Shown here: positions 6,516 through 15,149 of the stretch, in pieces | Layout of the letters: each line of letters starts with the position of its first letter | How positions within the stretch are numbered: position 1 is the first letter of the stretch | NCBI RefSeq assembly: GCF_017315705.1 | Contig: NZ_JAFLRF010000022.1 | Coordinates: forward strand, 66,911-102,493 | DNA: 35,583 bases | Source of the DNA: Trinickia mobilis | Lineage (GTDB): Bacteria > Pseudomonadota > Gammaproteobacteria > Burkholderiales > Burkholderiaceae | Direction: 5' to 3' | Position numbers and translations under genes: made by a program | The notes under the pieces: model-generated | Databases searched by the model: none | What the model saw: the letters and a program-made list of their open reading frames with translations, nothing else | Told to the model about the DNA's origin: nothing

Positions 6516-8450
6516 TCAGATGAGCAGACTCGGAAGTTGCGCCTGATCGAGGAGCACCCGTTCGATCGCAGCGTCAAACAGGGATCGCTCGCGGAACCGC
6601 GTGAGCTGCGCGTAGTGGAACGTGCCGCGCTCTGCCATGTCATGCAACGCGTTCTTTAACTCCCGACTGAAGACAAGCGTTTCGTTGATGGGAACCACAC
6701 CGTCGAATCCCGTGCCGTCGCAGTGCAGGCAACCCTTCGGATTCCGTACCTTGCTGTGAGCCAGTTGCTTGAACTGGTGTTCTGATGGAACAGGTAGCGA
6801 GTGCTTCTTGCAATAAGCTTTGGTGAGCTCACGCAGGTCATCGAACGGGCGCCGTTCGATGGTCGTGGCGCACTGACACAATCGCGGGATGAGTCGCTGC
6901 GCTACGACGAGGTTCATAGCCTCGATCAGGTCGTGCTCGGTCACCATTGCCGCCGTCGCATTGTCGACGTGCGTATTCGAGATGTACGCACGCAGTACGG
7001 GGTACGCGAGAATCGCATCGTTCGCGTGGGCGGTCGAGAGCACCATGGACCCTGTACCCGCAGCGCGCACTGCGGCTGCTGCCGACGATCGGCTGCGGAT
7101 TTCGCCGATATAAGCGAGGTTCGGATCCTGACGCAGCATCGCTGCGACCATGAGGTCATACGTGTTTCTGTGGTCGATCGTATGCTGCACCACACCGGGG
7201 ATTGAGCGCTCGACGGGCTGCTCTGCGCTGAGCCGGTTCTTCGTGTCCCCGTGCATTTCGTAGTCCAGGGTCAGCGCGCCGGCAATGGTGGTGCTTTTCC
7301 CGGAATTGGTCGGTCCGACAAGAAGAATCATGCCCATGGTTTCGCTGAGCGCGTTCTTCAATTCGGTTATCACCGATTGCTTGATCTTCATGTCCTTGAG
7401 ACTCACGCGTGCTGTCGATCGCGGAATCAGGCGGATCGAAACCGACTCGGGCGAGAAGGCGAGGCCGGAAGAATCGGGCGGTGTGAAACCAAGCCGCAGG
7501 AAGATCTCTGCTTCCTGCGACTTGTAGATGAATTGGCCGTCGGCCGGCGCTTGCAGGCGGCCTTCCACGAGCGCTTGCGTATCGGTGTAACGCGCACCGC
7601 TGATGCGATGCAGAAACTGGTTCAGTTCGCGCGCTTGCTCGGGGTTTAGTCTAGGCACTACAGGCATTTCATACATGTTTCCGGAGCGCCGGTAGCGTAC
7701 GAGAACGATCCCGTCGCGCTGCGGCTGCAATGCGATGTTGCTTGAGCCTTTCGAAGCGGCGTAGTCGAGCATTCGTACAAGCAGCTTTTGCACCTCCGTA
7801 GAGGCCTGGTCCGGCGTGAACGAGCGGGTTTGATGTTCCTGATCGATTGCGATCATGTCCGCCGTATCGGAGCTCAGCAGTCGATAGATCTCGGTGCGTT
7901 GGCCGACGGCAAGGATCGGGCCGTCCTTACATGTCTGGTAGATGTGGTCGTTGGCGCGCTTGTCGCGGGCCATCTGCTCGTATTCCTTGAGCCTGGTGCA
8001 TTCGGTAAAGACCAGACAGGGACGTCCGGACGGCGTGTCGATCAGGACGGCTTCATACTCGTTGCAGGCCTGCCGGATCAGTTCGTTCGCAAGCAGATGG
8101 CTGGGCGACGCCGGCAGGATGGTGTAAAACGCCCGTCCTTCCGTGAGCGCCAGCATTTTCTGAATGTGGGGCCGCAGGTTGTCGATGTGCTCGGCGAGAT
8201 GGTTCAGCGTAAGCACATTCTTCGGCTTGGACTCAAGAAGCTTTTCGACTTCCGGGCGATCGGCATAGCCGAGTTGGACGACGAGGTCGCCGACGCGAAG
8301 CGTTTCGGTGGACAGGCTTAGCTTTGCCATCTCAACGAGTTCTGCGGGGGCCTCGTCTGGCGTATAACCCCAGGTAGCAAGCCTTTCGCGTACTTTAGAC
8401 GGATCTTCGATAGTGTCGGCGAGGTTCACCGCTTCGGAAAGGTTTGTCAT
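6516..8450 (-). CDS. pilQ: Type IV pilus assembly ATPase, PilB/GspE family
   Basis: Secretion-type ATPase that powers pilus extension, 644 residues from ATG 8450 (the upstream gene ends nine bases before). An N-terminal domain resembles MshEN/GspE N1 (about 50-130). The catalytic half has Walker A GPTNSGKST (about 378-386), the Asp box, a Walker B-like GEIRS, the His box LSTAHAND and a C-terminal zinc-type cysteine set (CQC and CLHC). The usual GEIRD reads GEIRS. It corresponds to PilQ in R64 nomenclature, which is an ATPase, not a secretin. It is followed by the GspF-type partner, the normal order. Confidence 0.88.
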   Translation of the reverse strand: MTNLSEAVNLADTIEDPSKVRERLATWGYTPDEAPAELVEMAKLSLSTETLRVGDLVVQLGYADRPEVEKLLESKPKNVLTLNHLAEHIDNLRPHIQKMLALTEGRAFYTILPASPSHLLANELIRQACNEYEAVLIDTPSGRPCLVFTECTRLKEYEQMARDKRANDHIYQTCKDGPILAVGQRTEIYRLLSSDTADMIAIDQEHQTRSFTPDQASTEVQKLLVRMLDYAASKGSSNIALQPQRDGIVLVRYRRSGNMYEMPVVPRLNPEQARELNQFLHRISGARYTDTQALVEGRLQAPADGQFIYKSQEAEIFLRLGFTPPDSSGLAFSPESVSIRLIPRSTARVSLKDMKIKQSVITELKNALSETMGMILLVGPTNSGKSTTIAGALTLDYEMHGDTKNRLSAEQPVERSIPGVVQHTIDHRNTYDLMVAAMLRQDPNLAYIGEIRSRSSAAAAVRAAGTGSMVLSTAHANDAILAYPVLRAYISNTHVDNATAAMVTEHDLIEAMNLVVAQRLIPRLCQCATTIERRPFDDLRELTKAYCKKHSLPVPSEHQFKQLAHSKVRNPKGCLHCDGTGFDGVVPINETLVFSRELKNALHDMAERGTFHYAQLTRFRERSLFDAAIERVLLDQAQLPSLLI

Positions 8451-8458
8451 GTCTGTTC

Positions 8459-9274
8459 TCAGTTCGGAAGGCGATACGTGCTGTCGAGTTGGGACGCCAC
8501 TTGTACGAACGCGCCAGTCGTGTCCTTGATGGTCGACGTGGCGAGGATCGCGATGTAGTCCTCGGTGATGTAGTTGTAGACACGAGGCGTTCCCCACACG
8601 GAGTAGAGATCCGTGCAGTCGAGCGGTACGCCCTGCCAGAGGTATTGGCCGGTGCAGGTTGTTGCCGTCTGTGTGTACCCCGGAATCAGATTGATGAGCG
8701 GCGCTGCAGCGCTACCAGGGTTCGGAAATACCTGCTTGTTATTGACGACCTGTTCGTAGACGCGGGCGAATTTCTGAAGCAGTCGACGCTGGGCTGCACG
8801 TTCGGCGGAAATCTGGTTCGGATAGTCCGCGCGCGTGTCATACGTCCACCAGAATGAATTTTTACTGCCACACCATGGGCCGAGCGCACTGAAGGCGCCC
8901 GAGCCGCAGGCGTTCGCCGATGCTGAAAGGTAAGTGGCAGTGTCCACTGCGGTTTCTCGGCGCTGTGAGAAGACTGCTACCCGCTGGAACTGCCATGTTC
9001 CGTCATTTAGTACGCCGCTAACGGCGTAGCTTTGCCAGGGGATCGTCGCCGCCAATCGTTGATCCTGGAAGCCCGGTGTGGATGCGAGTGCACTAATCGA
9101 AGCGGGCGGTACCCCCGTCTCGTTGATGCTTTGCATCACGGCACCTGCTGTGAAGCGCGTGTTGATCGCACGCTGCTGCCCGTCAAACATCTGGTCGCGC
9201 CCCGCAGTCAACGCGATGTAGCCGTTGAGCAGCGCGATGAACCACATGACGAAGGCGGCGATGATCACTGGCAT
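8459..9274 (-). CDS. Membrane-anchored pilus-operon protein
   Basis: A 271-residue protein with an N-terminal membrane helix (about 2-22, VIIAAFVMWFIALLNGYIAL) directly after the start, and a large extracytoplasmic domain. Four cysteines in pairs suggest disulfides. There is no GF(T/S)LxE prepilin motif, so it is not a normal pilin. In some type IVb clusters the small bitopic protein PilM has this topology, but this one is longer and the match is not certain. It is five bases downstream of the second prepilin gene and nine upstream of the ATPase gene, so it is certainly part of the operon. Confidence 0.5.
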   Translation of the reverse strand: MPVIIAAFVMWFIALLNGYIALTAGRDQMFDGQQRAINTRFTAGAVMQSINETGVPPASISALASTPGFQDQRLAATIPWQSYAVSGVLNDGTWQFQRVAVFSQRRETAVDTATYLSASANACGSGAFSALGPWCGSKNSFWWTYDTRADYPNQISAERAAQRRLLQKFARVYEQVVNNKQVFPNPGSAAAPLINLIPGYTQTATTCTGQYLWQGVPLDCTDLYSVWGTPRVYNYITEDYIAILATSTIKDTTGAFVQVASQLDSTYRLPN

Positions 9275-9279
9275 GGCAA

Positions 9280-9942
9280 TTACTCGAAGATCGTCATGGT
9301 CCGCGTACCGCCGTTATCCGTCGAGAACTGGATCTTCGGGTCCGTGGTGTCGGCTGCAGCGGGAAGGGATATTGCTTGGCTCGCGCCTGCCACGCTGCTG
9401 TATTTTTGGTAGTTCGCGAGCACGATGGCATCCGTCGCGGGGGCATACTGCACCGCGACGAGTTGCTTGCCGTTGATGTTTGCGTCGCTGAGGGTGATGA
9501 CCGAATTATTCAGCGTATAGCCGTCGGCGGCGCTGCCTTGGATGGATTCGTGGAGCGTCTGAGTGTTGGCGCTTTGATAGCACGCCTGGTAGGTCGCGTT
9601 AAGTCCGACGCCGTCGACAAGCAATTGCAGGGCGCCTGCCGGCCCAGGATTGGTCGTGATGGCGCTAGATGCGATCAGACTTGACGTGCCACAGTTCTGA
9701 TTGACGACCCGCCAGTTATTCGCGAGACCTGATGCAGTCGTGGAGTAAGCGAGCGCTTTGGCGTTATCGGTGGACCCGAAAAGTTTCGGGGCAACGATCC
9801 AGGCGATGATGCCGAGGATCGCCACCACGACGATGACTTCGAGCAGCGTGAACCCGCGCTGCTTGCGCGGCTTGATGCGGCGTTGACGCGGCGCGGAGCC
9901 CGCGTTGATCGTACGGACCGGCGATTGGGTTTCGATTTGCAT
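9280..9942 (-). CDS. pilS: Type IVb prepilin (probable major pilin)
   Basis: A 220-residue prepilin with a long basic leader of about 30 residues ending in KQRG, cut before FTLLEVIVVVAILGI. The E5 needed for assembly is present. The long leader and the size of the mature chain fit type IVb pilins. Two cysteines in the globular domain (near NQNCGTS and YQACYQS) may form the usual pilin disulfide. An excellent Shine-Dalgarno (AGAGGAA) precedes ATG 9942. The shorter length and strong ribosome site suggest the major subunit. A prepilin peptidase is not in the window, so processing must rely on one encoded elsewhere. Confidence 0.82.
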   Translation of the reverse strand: MQIETQSPVRTINAGSAPRQRRIKPRKQRGFTLLEVIVVVAILGIIAWIVAPKLFGSTDNAKALAYSTTASGLANNWRVVNQNCGTSSLIASSAITTNPGPAGALQLLVDGVGLNATYQACYQSANTQTLHESIQGSAADGYTLNNSVITLSDANINGKQLVAVQYAPATDAIVLANYQKYSSVAGASQAISLPAAADTTDPKIQFSTDNGGTRTMTIFE

Positions 9943-9956
9943 AGCGTTCCTCTAGA

Positions 9957-11018
9957 TCAATATGTCAATACAACGTTGTTAGCGGGGTTGAGGGTATCCG
10001 GAGCGACGCCATTCGACACCTGTGTGTTGATTCGGAGTGCCCCGTAGTGAGGGATGGAATTTGGGCCTGTCGCGAGCGGGTTGTAGTCGCGGCAATACTG
10101 GATTGTTGCGCCCCACTGAGTGGTTCCGTAGCGGGCCTGGTCGAGGCCAACCTGTGCGAGTACGTTCACGGTCGCGTCAGAGAGGTTGTACCAGCCGTCG
10201 TAGCAGCCCTGGTTCGATGCCGGGTTTCCACCAGCCAGGTTCGGCGCGCCTGGGCCGTTGGGTGCGGGATACCAGTTGGTGGTGTCGTCAGCTGCAGCAA
10301 GACGTTCTCGCTCGCGGAAATAGTTCTGGAAAGCATTGCGGACATCGTCAATCCGGCTCACCGTGGTCTGGAGCATGGACTTCTGAAGCTGCAGGGTGCT
10401 GAAGATCTGCGCGCCGAAGTCGGGTAGGGTCGGTGTCCAGGTGGCTGCGTTCGCCGCCGTCAGTGTCGAACTGAAGCCTGGAATGCCGTTGCCCGATGGA
10501 TTGCAGCCCGAACCGACCAGTGCGCAAGTGGTGCTGTAGACCGCGCCCACCTGATACGTCAGGGTAATCAGCGGACCACTGCGGAAATACATCGGCATCT
10601 GCATGGTTAGACCGCTGGCCTGTTGATAGACCCGCACATTCTGGGCATTAGTGCCGTCATCGTTGATCTGGTTAATGCTCAGCGCTGCCTGCTGGAAAGC
10701 ACTCGCAAGGGTGCTATTTGTCGGATTGAAGACAGCGCTCACGTACCCGTTGCCAGAATAGGGCGCGGGTAATTGGCCCAACGTGGATTGCGTCCGTGCG
10801 CTGTCGAGCAAAACTGATGCGATCGTCTGGTTGGCGAGCGTCTGCGAATCCAGATAGGCGCGCTGGCCCAAGCCGAGCCCTTGACCGATGATGGGGCCGA
10901 TGATCCTCAGGACAATGCCAAGGATGGCAACAACGATAATGACCTCAACCAGCGTGAAGCCTTTCTGGGTGGTCGGGCCGATGGACCGCTGCGGCGGGGC
11001 TTTCGTCGAAGCTCTCAC
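9957..11018 (-). CDS. Long prepilin, PilV-like minor pilin or tip protein
   Basis: A 353-residue prepilin with a 20-residue leader ending TTQKG and the mature start FTLVEVIIVVAILGIVL. The chain is much longer than a major pilin, leaving about 300 residues of globular domain with CALVGSGCNPS and other cysteines. By analogy with PilV of R64 and IncI plasmids it may be a tip subunit that selects recipients, but there is no shufflon: no inverted duplicate C-terminal segments were seen. The GTG start at 11018 has CGGAG five bases upstream, inside the end of the secretin gene. Confidence 0.7.
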   Translation of the reverse strand: MRASTKAPPQRSIGPTTQKGFTLVEVIIVVAILGIVLRIIGPIIGQGLGLGQRAYLDSQTLANQTIASVLLDSARTQSTLGQLPAPYSGNGYVSAVFNPTNSTLASAFQQAALSINQINDDGTNAQNVRVYQQASGLTMQMPMYFRSGPLITLTYQVGAVYSTTCALVGSGCNPSGNGIPGFSSTLTAANAATWTPTLPDFGAQIFSTLQLQKSMLQTTVSRIDDVRNAFQNYFRERERLAAADDTTNWYPAPNGPGAPNLAGGNPASNQGCYDGWYNLSDATVNVLAQVGLDQARYGTTQWGATIQYCRDYNPLATGPNSIPHYGALRINTQVSNGVAPDTLNPANNVVLTY

Positions 11019-11019
11019 G

Positions 11020-12933
11020 TTAGCTCCGCTTCGCGATGCTGACTTTGAGAACGAAGTACATCGTTGTGCGCGTACCTGTCTTGTTTTTCGAGCCGAAGAC
11101 CGCGCTCAGACCCGGCATATCTTTGAGCTTCGTCACGCCGTTGCCGGTATCGTCGCTTGTGTCTTCGCTCAGGCCACCTAACAGGATCAAGTCGCCATCT
11201 TTGAGTACGGCCTCGGCAGTATTGACCTGCCGATTGATGATCGGCGTCTGCTGGGGAATCTGCTGGACGTTGTTACCGAAGGTAATGAACTGTGTGCTGC
11301 TGTCCCAGCCGACCAATTGGGCTTCAACTAGGGAAACCTGCGCACGAATAATGCCGGTGCGCACGTCGTACCGGGGGTTAATCCGCAGGATAGTGCCGAG
11401 GTTGTACGGTACGAGGATGTTTTGCGTGGCGACTGATGCATTGCCGTTGACGCCGCCTGCCGACGAATTCTGTTCGTACACCGTGTAGTGGCGTGTCGTC
11501 ATGCGGCCGAATTCGACAGGGGTTCCACTAGTCGTCGATACGAGAGGTTTCTGTACGGTCTGGGCGTTTTCTTGTGTCTGCAGATAGGCGTTAAAAATCT
11601 GCAGTCCATCCAGTGCGGAGGTGATGCCGAAGAGTGAGCCGGCAGCCGACGCGAGCGAGGTGCTTCCAGTCGTTACAGTCGGGATTTTGCTACCTGTCGG
11701 AAATGACACGGTTGTGCCGCCGAGGATGTTGTTGCTGGTAACAGCGCCGTAGCGCCCATGGGCGAAGCTCGCAAAGCTGGATATATCGAGGCCTTGTGTT
11801 TCCTTGTCGGAGGTCGTGACCATGACGACCTTCCCCTCGAACGTGATCTGCGTGTTGTACATCGCTTGCACGTCGTTCAGGTATTTAGACACATCGCGCA
11901 TGATCCAGCGCGGCGCCTGGACGGTAATTGCGCCAGTCTCGGGGTTGATCGAGTAGCGTCCAACCAACTGGGGGGTGTAGAGTCCGTTTCCGCCGACTGG
12001 CTGCTCGCCACCGGCGCCGCCGGATGAGCCGCCGATCGCCGCGGGACGAAGCGCTGCGATCTGTGGTCCGATGCCGGGAACCGCCGTGCGGCCCTGTAGT
12101 CCGGCTGCCGCACTCGTGTCAGGCATTGACGACACTGCAGAGCCCGCAGGCAAAAGTATCGAGAGCCGATCACGCAGTTCGGTCTTAAGGCTGGTCCAGA
12201 AGTTGTCGCTACTCGTAATCGAATTGGTGTTGCCATTCGAGCTCGATCCGTTTGAGTTCGATCCGTTGGCTCCGTTGCCGCCTTGGCCAGAGGTCGCGCC
12301 GTAGAGCCCGCCACTGCTATTGTTTGTGCCGCTGGATCCCAGCGAACCAGTCGAGCCGAGCGAACCCGACTGCGAGTTGCCCGATCCGTCGCTGCTGCCC
12401 ATGTCGATCGTGGCCGAAGTGTAAGAGGTGGTCCGGTTGCCGATGTTGATGGTCCATGTCTGGCTCTTCATCGGTTCAACGGTCACGATCTGGGCCTCGT
12501 CGTCGATCTCGTAGTCGAGGCCCATGGTGGCGAGCAAAACCTTGAGCGCCGTTTCGCCGTCGACGTTGCGAACACCGAGGCCGCTGTACGTGTAGGTGTC
12601 GAGAGGGAGTGACGACGTGACGTTGATACCGTTGTCACGCAGCATCTTCAGGATCTCAAAGGCATTTACGTGGTTTCTTGGGATGTAGCTGATTCGCTTG
12701 CTTCGAAGCCATTCGCGCTGCTTGGCTTCTTGCTGAGCAGCGGAGAGCTTTTCGAATTCGAGCGGGCTGTCCCCGGTGTGAACCTTCAATGCCTGGCGCG
12801 CCGCTTCGGCCTTGGCATCGTCCAGTTCCTTTTGCGCCTTGGACTGCAGATCAGTGGCGTCCTTGCGGTAGTCGGAGGCGCATCCGCTAAGCACCAGACT
12901 CATGATGAGAGGCGCGAGGGCATATTTCTTCAT
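11020..12933 (-). CDS. pilN: Secretin lipoprotein of the type IVb pilus
   Basis: Outer-membrane secretin through which the pilus passes, 637 residues from ATG 12933. The start gives a clean lipoprotein signal (LVLSGC lipobox), and ATG 12957 would add eight residues. N0/N1-like domains lie at about 60-165 (RNHVNAFEILKMLRDNGINV, DYEIDDEAQIVTVEP). A Ser/Gly/Asn-rich low-complexity stretch follows at about 174-238, then a further N domain, and a secretin barrel from about 400 with the conserved LKDGDLILLGGL motif. It matches PilN of R64 and BfpB-type proteins. It is encoded between the PilL-like gene and the prepilins. Confidence 0.88.
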   Translation of the reverse strand: MKKYALAPLIMSLVLSGCASDYRKDATDLQSKAQKELDDAKAEAARQALKVHTGDSPLEFEKLSAAQQEAKQREWLRSKRISYIPRNHVNAFEILKMLRDNGINVTSSLPLDTYTYSGLGVRNVDGETALKVLLATMGLDYEIDDEAQIVTVEPMKSQTWTINIGNRTTSYTSATIDMGSSDGSGNSQSGSLGSTGSLGSSGTNNSSGGLYGATSGQGGNGANGSNSNGSSSNGNTNSITSSDNFWTSLKTELRDRLSILLPAGSAVSSMPDTSAAAGLQGRTAVPGIGPQIAALRPAAIGGSSGGAGGEQPVGGNGLYTPQLVGRYSINPETGAITVQAPRWIMRDVSKYLNDVQAMYNTQITFEGKVVMVTTSDKETQGLDISSFASFAHGRYGAVTSNNILGGTTVSFPTGSKIPTVTTGSTSLASAAGSLFGITSALDGLQIFNAYLQTQENAQTVQKPLVSTTSGTPVEFGRMTTRHYTVYEQNSSAGGVNGNASVATQNILVPYNLGTILRINPRYDVRTGIIRAQVSLVEAQLVGWDSSTQFITFGNNVQQIPQQTPIINRQVNTAEAVLKDGDLILLGGLSEDTSDDTGNGVTKLKDMPGLSAVFGSKNKTGTRTTMYFVLKVSIAKRS

Positions 12934-12961
12934 GGTGTCGTGTTTCCTTGCTGACATTTGG

Positions 12962-14926
12962 TTACTTGTCGGTGACCTTGATTAGGTGATCTTGCGGCCA
13001 TGTATCGATGTTCACGATGGCGGACGCGCCTTGAGCAATGATGGATACGGCTTCAAGAAACTCGCAGGTGTAGTGACGCGCGGTGCTGACCTTGATGTAG
13101 TTCGAGGCACGCCACTGCACGTGGTAATTCGCCCGCGCGGCCCACGCGTCCAGGTTTTCTTTAAGAGTCTTGCTTGGGTCGAGGTCCCACTTGGGCGAGG
13201 CCGTCTCCGACGGTGCGCTGAAGTCCGAAGGCGTGGGTTGCGGCTTCGCGCGAGCAAGTGTTTCGGGGGCCGGTGCGTTGCTGTTTGTCGGCTGTGCAGT
13301 TGGTGCGTCGGTGACGGGCTGCGTTGCAAGGGGAGCCGTGGCGGTAGAAGCTTTGACGTGTGGTTGGTTGTCTGAGGCCATGCTGCTGCTTGGGGCGGCA
13401 GCGGGCGTGGACGCGCTCATCTTCGAAGAAGACGGTGTTGCCGGGGGCGGTGCGGTTGCTATAACCGACGAGGCAGAGGATTCGTCGGGCGCGCTTGCAG
13501 TAGCACCTGTTTTTGGAGCCACGGGGGCTGCGGTCGATAATTGTGTCGGCAATAGCGGAGGGCCGGAAGGCTGAAAGCTGACCTTGATCAGAGCGCCCTT
13601 GTTGACTGGGGGCGCGACAGTGCTCCCTGAAGTTGAGGGCAGGGGGGCGCTGACAATAGTCGTCGTCGCCAGTGGCGTCGCGCCGGCGATTGGTGTTGTC
13701 GCTGAGGTAACTGCGGTGTCCGTGGACGGCGTTTGAGTTTTTTGCGATTTTGCGGGAACGGTTTGTCCGTCGTCGGTGAGCGGGGTCCACGTGTGAGCCG
13801 CGGTCTTTCTTGGTGCGCGTGCGATCTGCGCGGTGGAATCGGTAGCTTGCAACGGCGCGGAGCTAGGCTTTGGCAAGGCTTCGAGCGCAGCGGCGAAGGC
13901 TTCGATCTGCTGGTCGTCTTGGCTGTCGCTGGTCGGAGCGGGGGCGGAACGCCGGCTCGGTTGTGGCGTGGGCTTGCGTTGCTCCGAAGCAGCGACAGGC
14001 GTTGCCCGGAAACTACGGTCGCTTTGGCTGCTGGGTCGGGTTTCCGGGGCGTTGTGCGGCCAGGTAACAGGTGGCGTGGCAACAACAGAGGGATATGGAT
14101 CCGTCGGCCTACTGGGCACATTACGAGCATCGTCCTGCCAATATGACGGTATCTCGGCGGAGGTTGTGCGAGCGGGTGGGTTCCCCGGCGCTTGAGCGCT
14201 TGGTACGTTCGGCGCGGCTGCTGGTTGCGTGGGCGCTGCTTGTGCGGCGGGGTTCAGGAACGCCTGGATCAGATTGAGTGCTGTTTGGGCGTCGAGTTTC
14301 CCTTGCGCATTTATTGACAAGAGTTTGTTTGCGATCTGGACGCGAACATCGCTGCTTGCAAGCGCGTCGCTATCTTTGCCGCGCTTTGAGGATGCGGCAG
14401 ATGCGATCGCTGCGGCAGCGTCCGAGGCAGTATTCTGCTGTGCCTGCACAACGGCGGGCTGCTCTGCGGGAGCGTCGTCGATCGCAGCGGGCATAACGAA
14501 GACCCGCACGTAGGGCGGGGTTGTGCCGTCGTCATAGGTGGGGGCCGGGCCGTCGACGCTTAGCGCGAGCCGGGAACCAGAAATTCCCATGCCGAGTAAC
14601 GCGTCACGGACTGCAGTGGCGCGTTGTTCAACGAGCGTTTTTGATTTGCCGTGGTCGGTGCGGGCGACGATTGCAAGGCGCGCACCGACCGCGAGGTTGT
14701 TGAGAAAATCCTGAAGAGCGTTGAGTGCCTGCCGTGTGGGCTTGCGTGAGCCATTGGGGAACGCGACTGTGATGTTCGGAGTGGTCGCGAAATAAGGGTT
14801 GGCTGTCGTGGCGTAAGCTGCAGCTGGGTCGGCGGCATCGGTTCGACCATCCAGTGCGCGATACGACGCTTGTGCATGGCCCATCGCGCAGCAGACGAGC
14901 AGGACGGCGAGCGAGACTTGTTTCAT
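12962..14926 (-). CDS. pilL: PilL-like protein with OmpA-like and TcpQ domains
   Basis: The first gene of the pilus operon, 654 residues from ATG 14926. It has a signal peptide (MKQVSLAVLLVCCAMGHAQA), an OmpA-like domain near 45-140 (LQDFLNNLAVGARLAIVART), and a very long Ala/Pro/Ser/Thr-rich linker (about 150-570). The C-terminal TcpQ-type domain contains LKENLDAWAARANYHVQWRA and ends in WPQDHLIKVTDK. TcpQ domains help place or stabilise the secretin. Longer readings upstream start before the promoter and are rejected, though ATG 14950 is possible. A PilL with an OmpA-like peptidoglycan-binding part would anchor the secretin in the cell wall. Confidence 0.8.
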   Translation of the reverse strand: MKQVSLAVLLVCCAMGHAQASYRALDGRTDAADPAAAYATTANPYFATTPNITVAFPNGSRKPTRQALNALQDFLNNLAVGARLAIVARTDHGKSKTLVEQRATAVRDALLGMGISGSRLALSVDGPAPTYDDGTTPPYVRVFVMPAAIDDAPAEQPAVVQAQQNTASDAAAAIASAASSKRGKDSDALASSDVRVQIANKLLSINAQGKLDAQTALNLIQAFLNPAAQAAPTQPAAAPNVPSAQAPGNPPARTTSAEIPSYWQDDARNVPSRPTDPYPSVVATPPVTWPHNAPETRPSSQSDRSFRATPVAASEQRKPTPQPSRRSAPAPTSDSQDDQQIEAFAAALEALPKPSSAPLQATDSTAQIARAPRKTAAHTWTPLTDDGQTVPAKSQKTQTPSTDTAVTSATTPIAGATPLATTTIVSAPLPSTSGSTVAPPVNKGALIKVSFQPSGPPLLPTQLSTAAPVAPKTGATASAPDESSASSVIATAPPPATPSSSKMSASTPAAAPSSSMASDNQPHVKASTATAPLATQPVTDAPTAQPTNSNAPAPETLARAKPQPTPSDFSAPSETASPKWDLDPSKTLKENLDAWAARANYHVQWRASNYIKVSTARHYTCEFLEAVSIIAQGASAIVNIDTWPQDHLIKVTDK

Positions 14927-14986
14927 GTTGCGGACAGACAATGGTGTCATCGCACAGGTTGGATAAGTCAATGAAAGTATGTACAG

Positions 14987-15015
14987 ATTATGCATTGGGC
15001 CTTGCACAAGTTCAA
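14987..15015 (-). promoter_or_regulatory. Putative pil operon promoter
   Basis: On the minus strand TTGAAC (15015-15010), 17 bases, CATAAT (14992-14987). Transcription would begin near 14980, 54 bases before the PilL start. A TGTGCAA box (15008-15002) begins one base after the -35. It overlaps the trb promoter on the other strand. Confidence 0.6.
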
Positions 15016-15030
15016 CATAGATTGCATAAT
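15002..15030 (+). promoter_or_regulatory. Putative trb operon promoter, overlapping pil promoter
   Basis: TTGCAC (15002-15007), 17 bases, CATAAT (15025-15030), reading toward the small HTH gene and trbB. Its -35 is the same TTGCACA box that lies in the spacer of the divergent pil promoter, so the two promoters cannot easily fire at once. The palindromic operator at 15069 lies about 32 bases downstream of the expected start site. Confidence 0.55.
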
Positions 15031-15068
15031 TATTTTCATGTTGCGAAGAGGATGCTGCCGTTGAGTCG

Positions 15069-15084
15069 TTTTCACTGGTGAAAA
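15069..15084. promoter_or_regulatory. Palindromic operator, copy 2 (pil/trb divergent region)
   Basis: TTTTCAC-TG-GTGAAAA with perfect arms, between the divergent pil and trb promoters and the HTH gene. A GTG inside it opens the HTH reading frame, but it is more likely an operator than a start codon. Confidence 0.78.
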
Positions 15085-15149
15085 TCGGCGGCGGACGGGC
15101 GTTTAGCGGGAGCTTTGTGCGCTTTCCTCCATTCTTGAAGACACGACCT

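Noticed and set aside
7788-8321. 177-residue plus-strand reading
   Set aside because: Antisense shadow of the pilus ATPase gene, a product of high GC content.
8451-8597. 49-residue N-terminal extension of the pilus ATPase
   Set aside because: It overlaps the end of the upstream gene and shows no family similarity; ATG 8450 is normal.
9280-11018. Shufflon with invertible pilin ends
   Set aside because: No inverted repeats or duplicated C-terminal segments were seen around the prepilin genes, and the recombinase is over 8 kb away.
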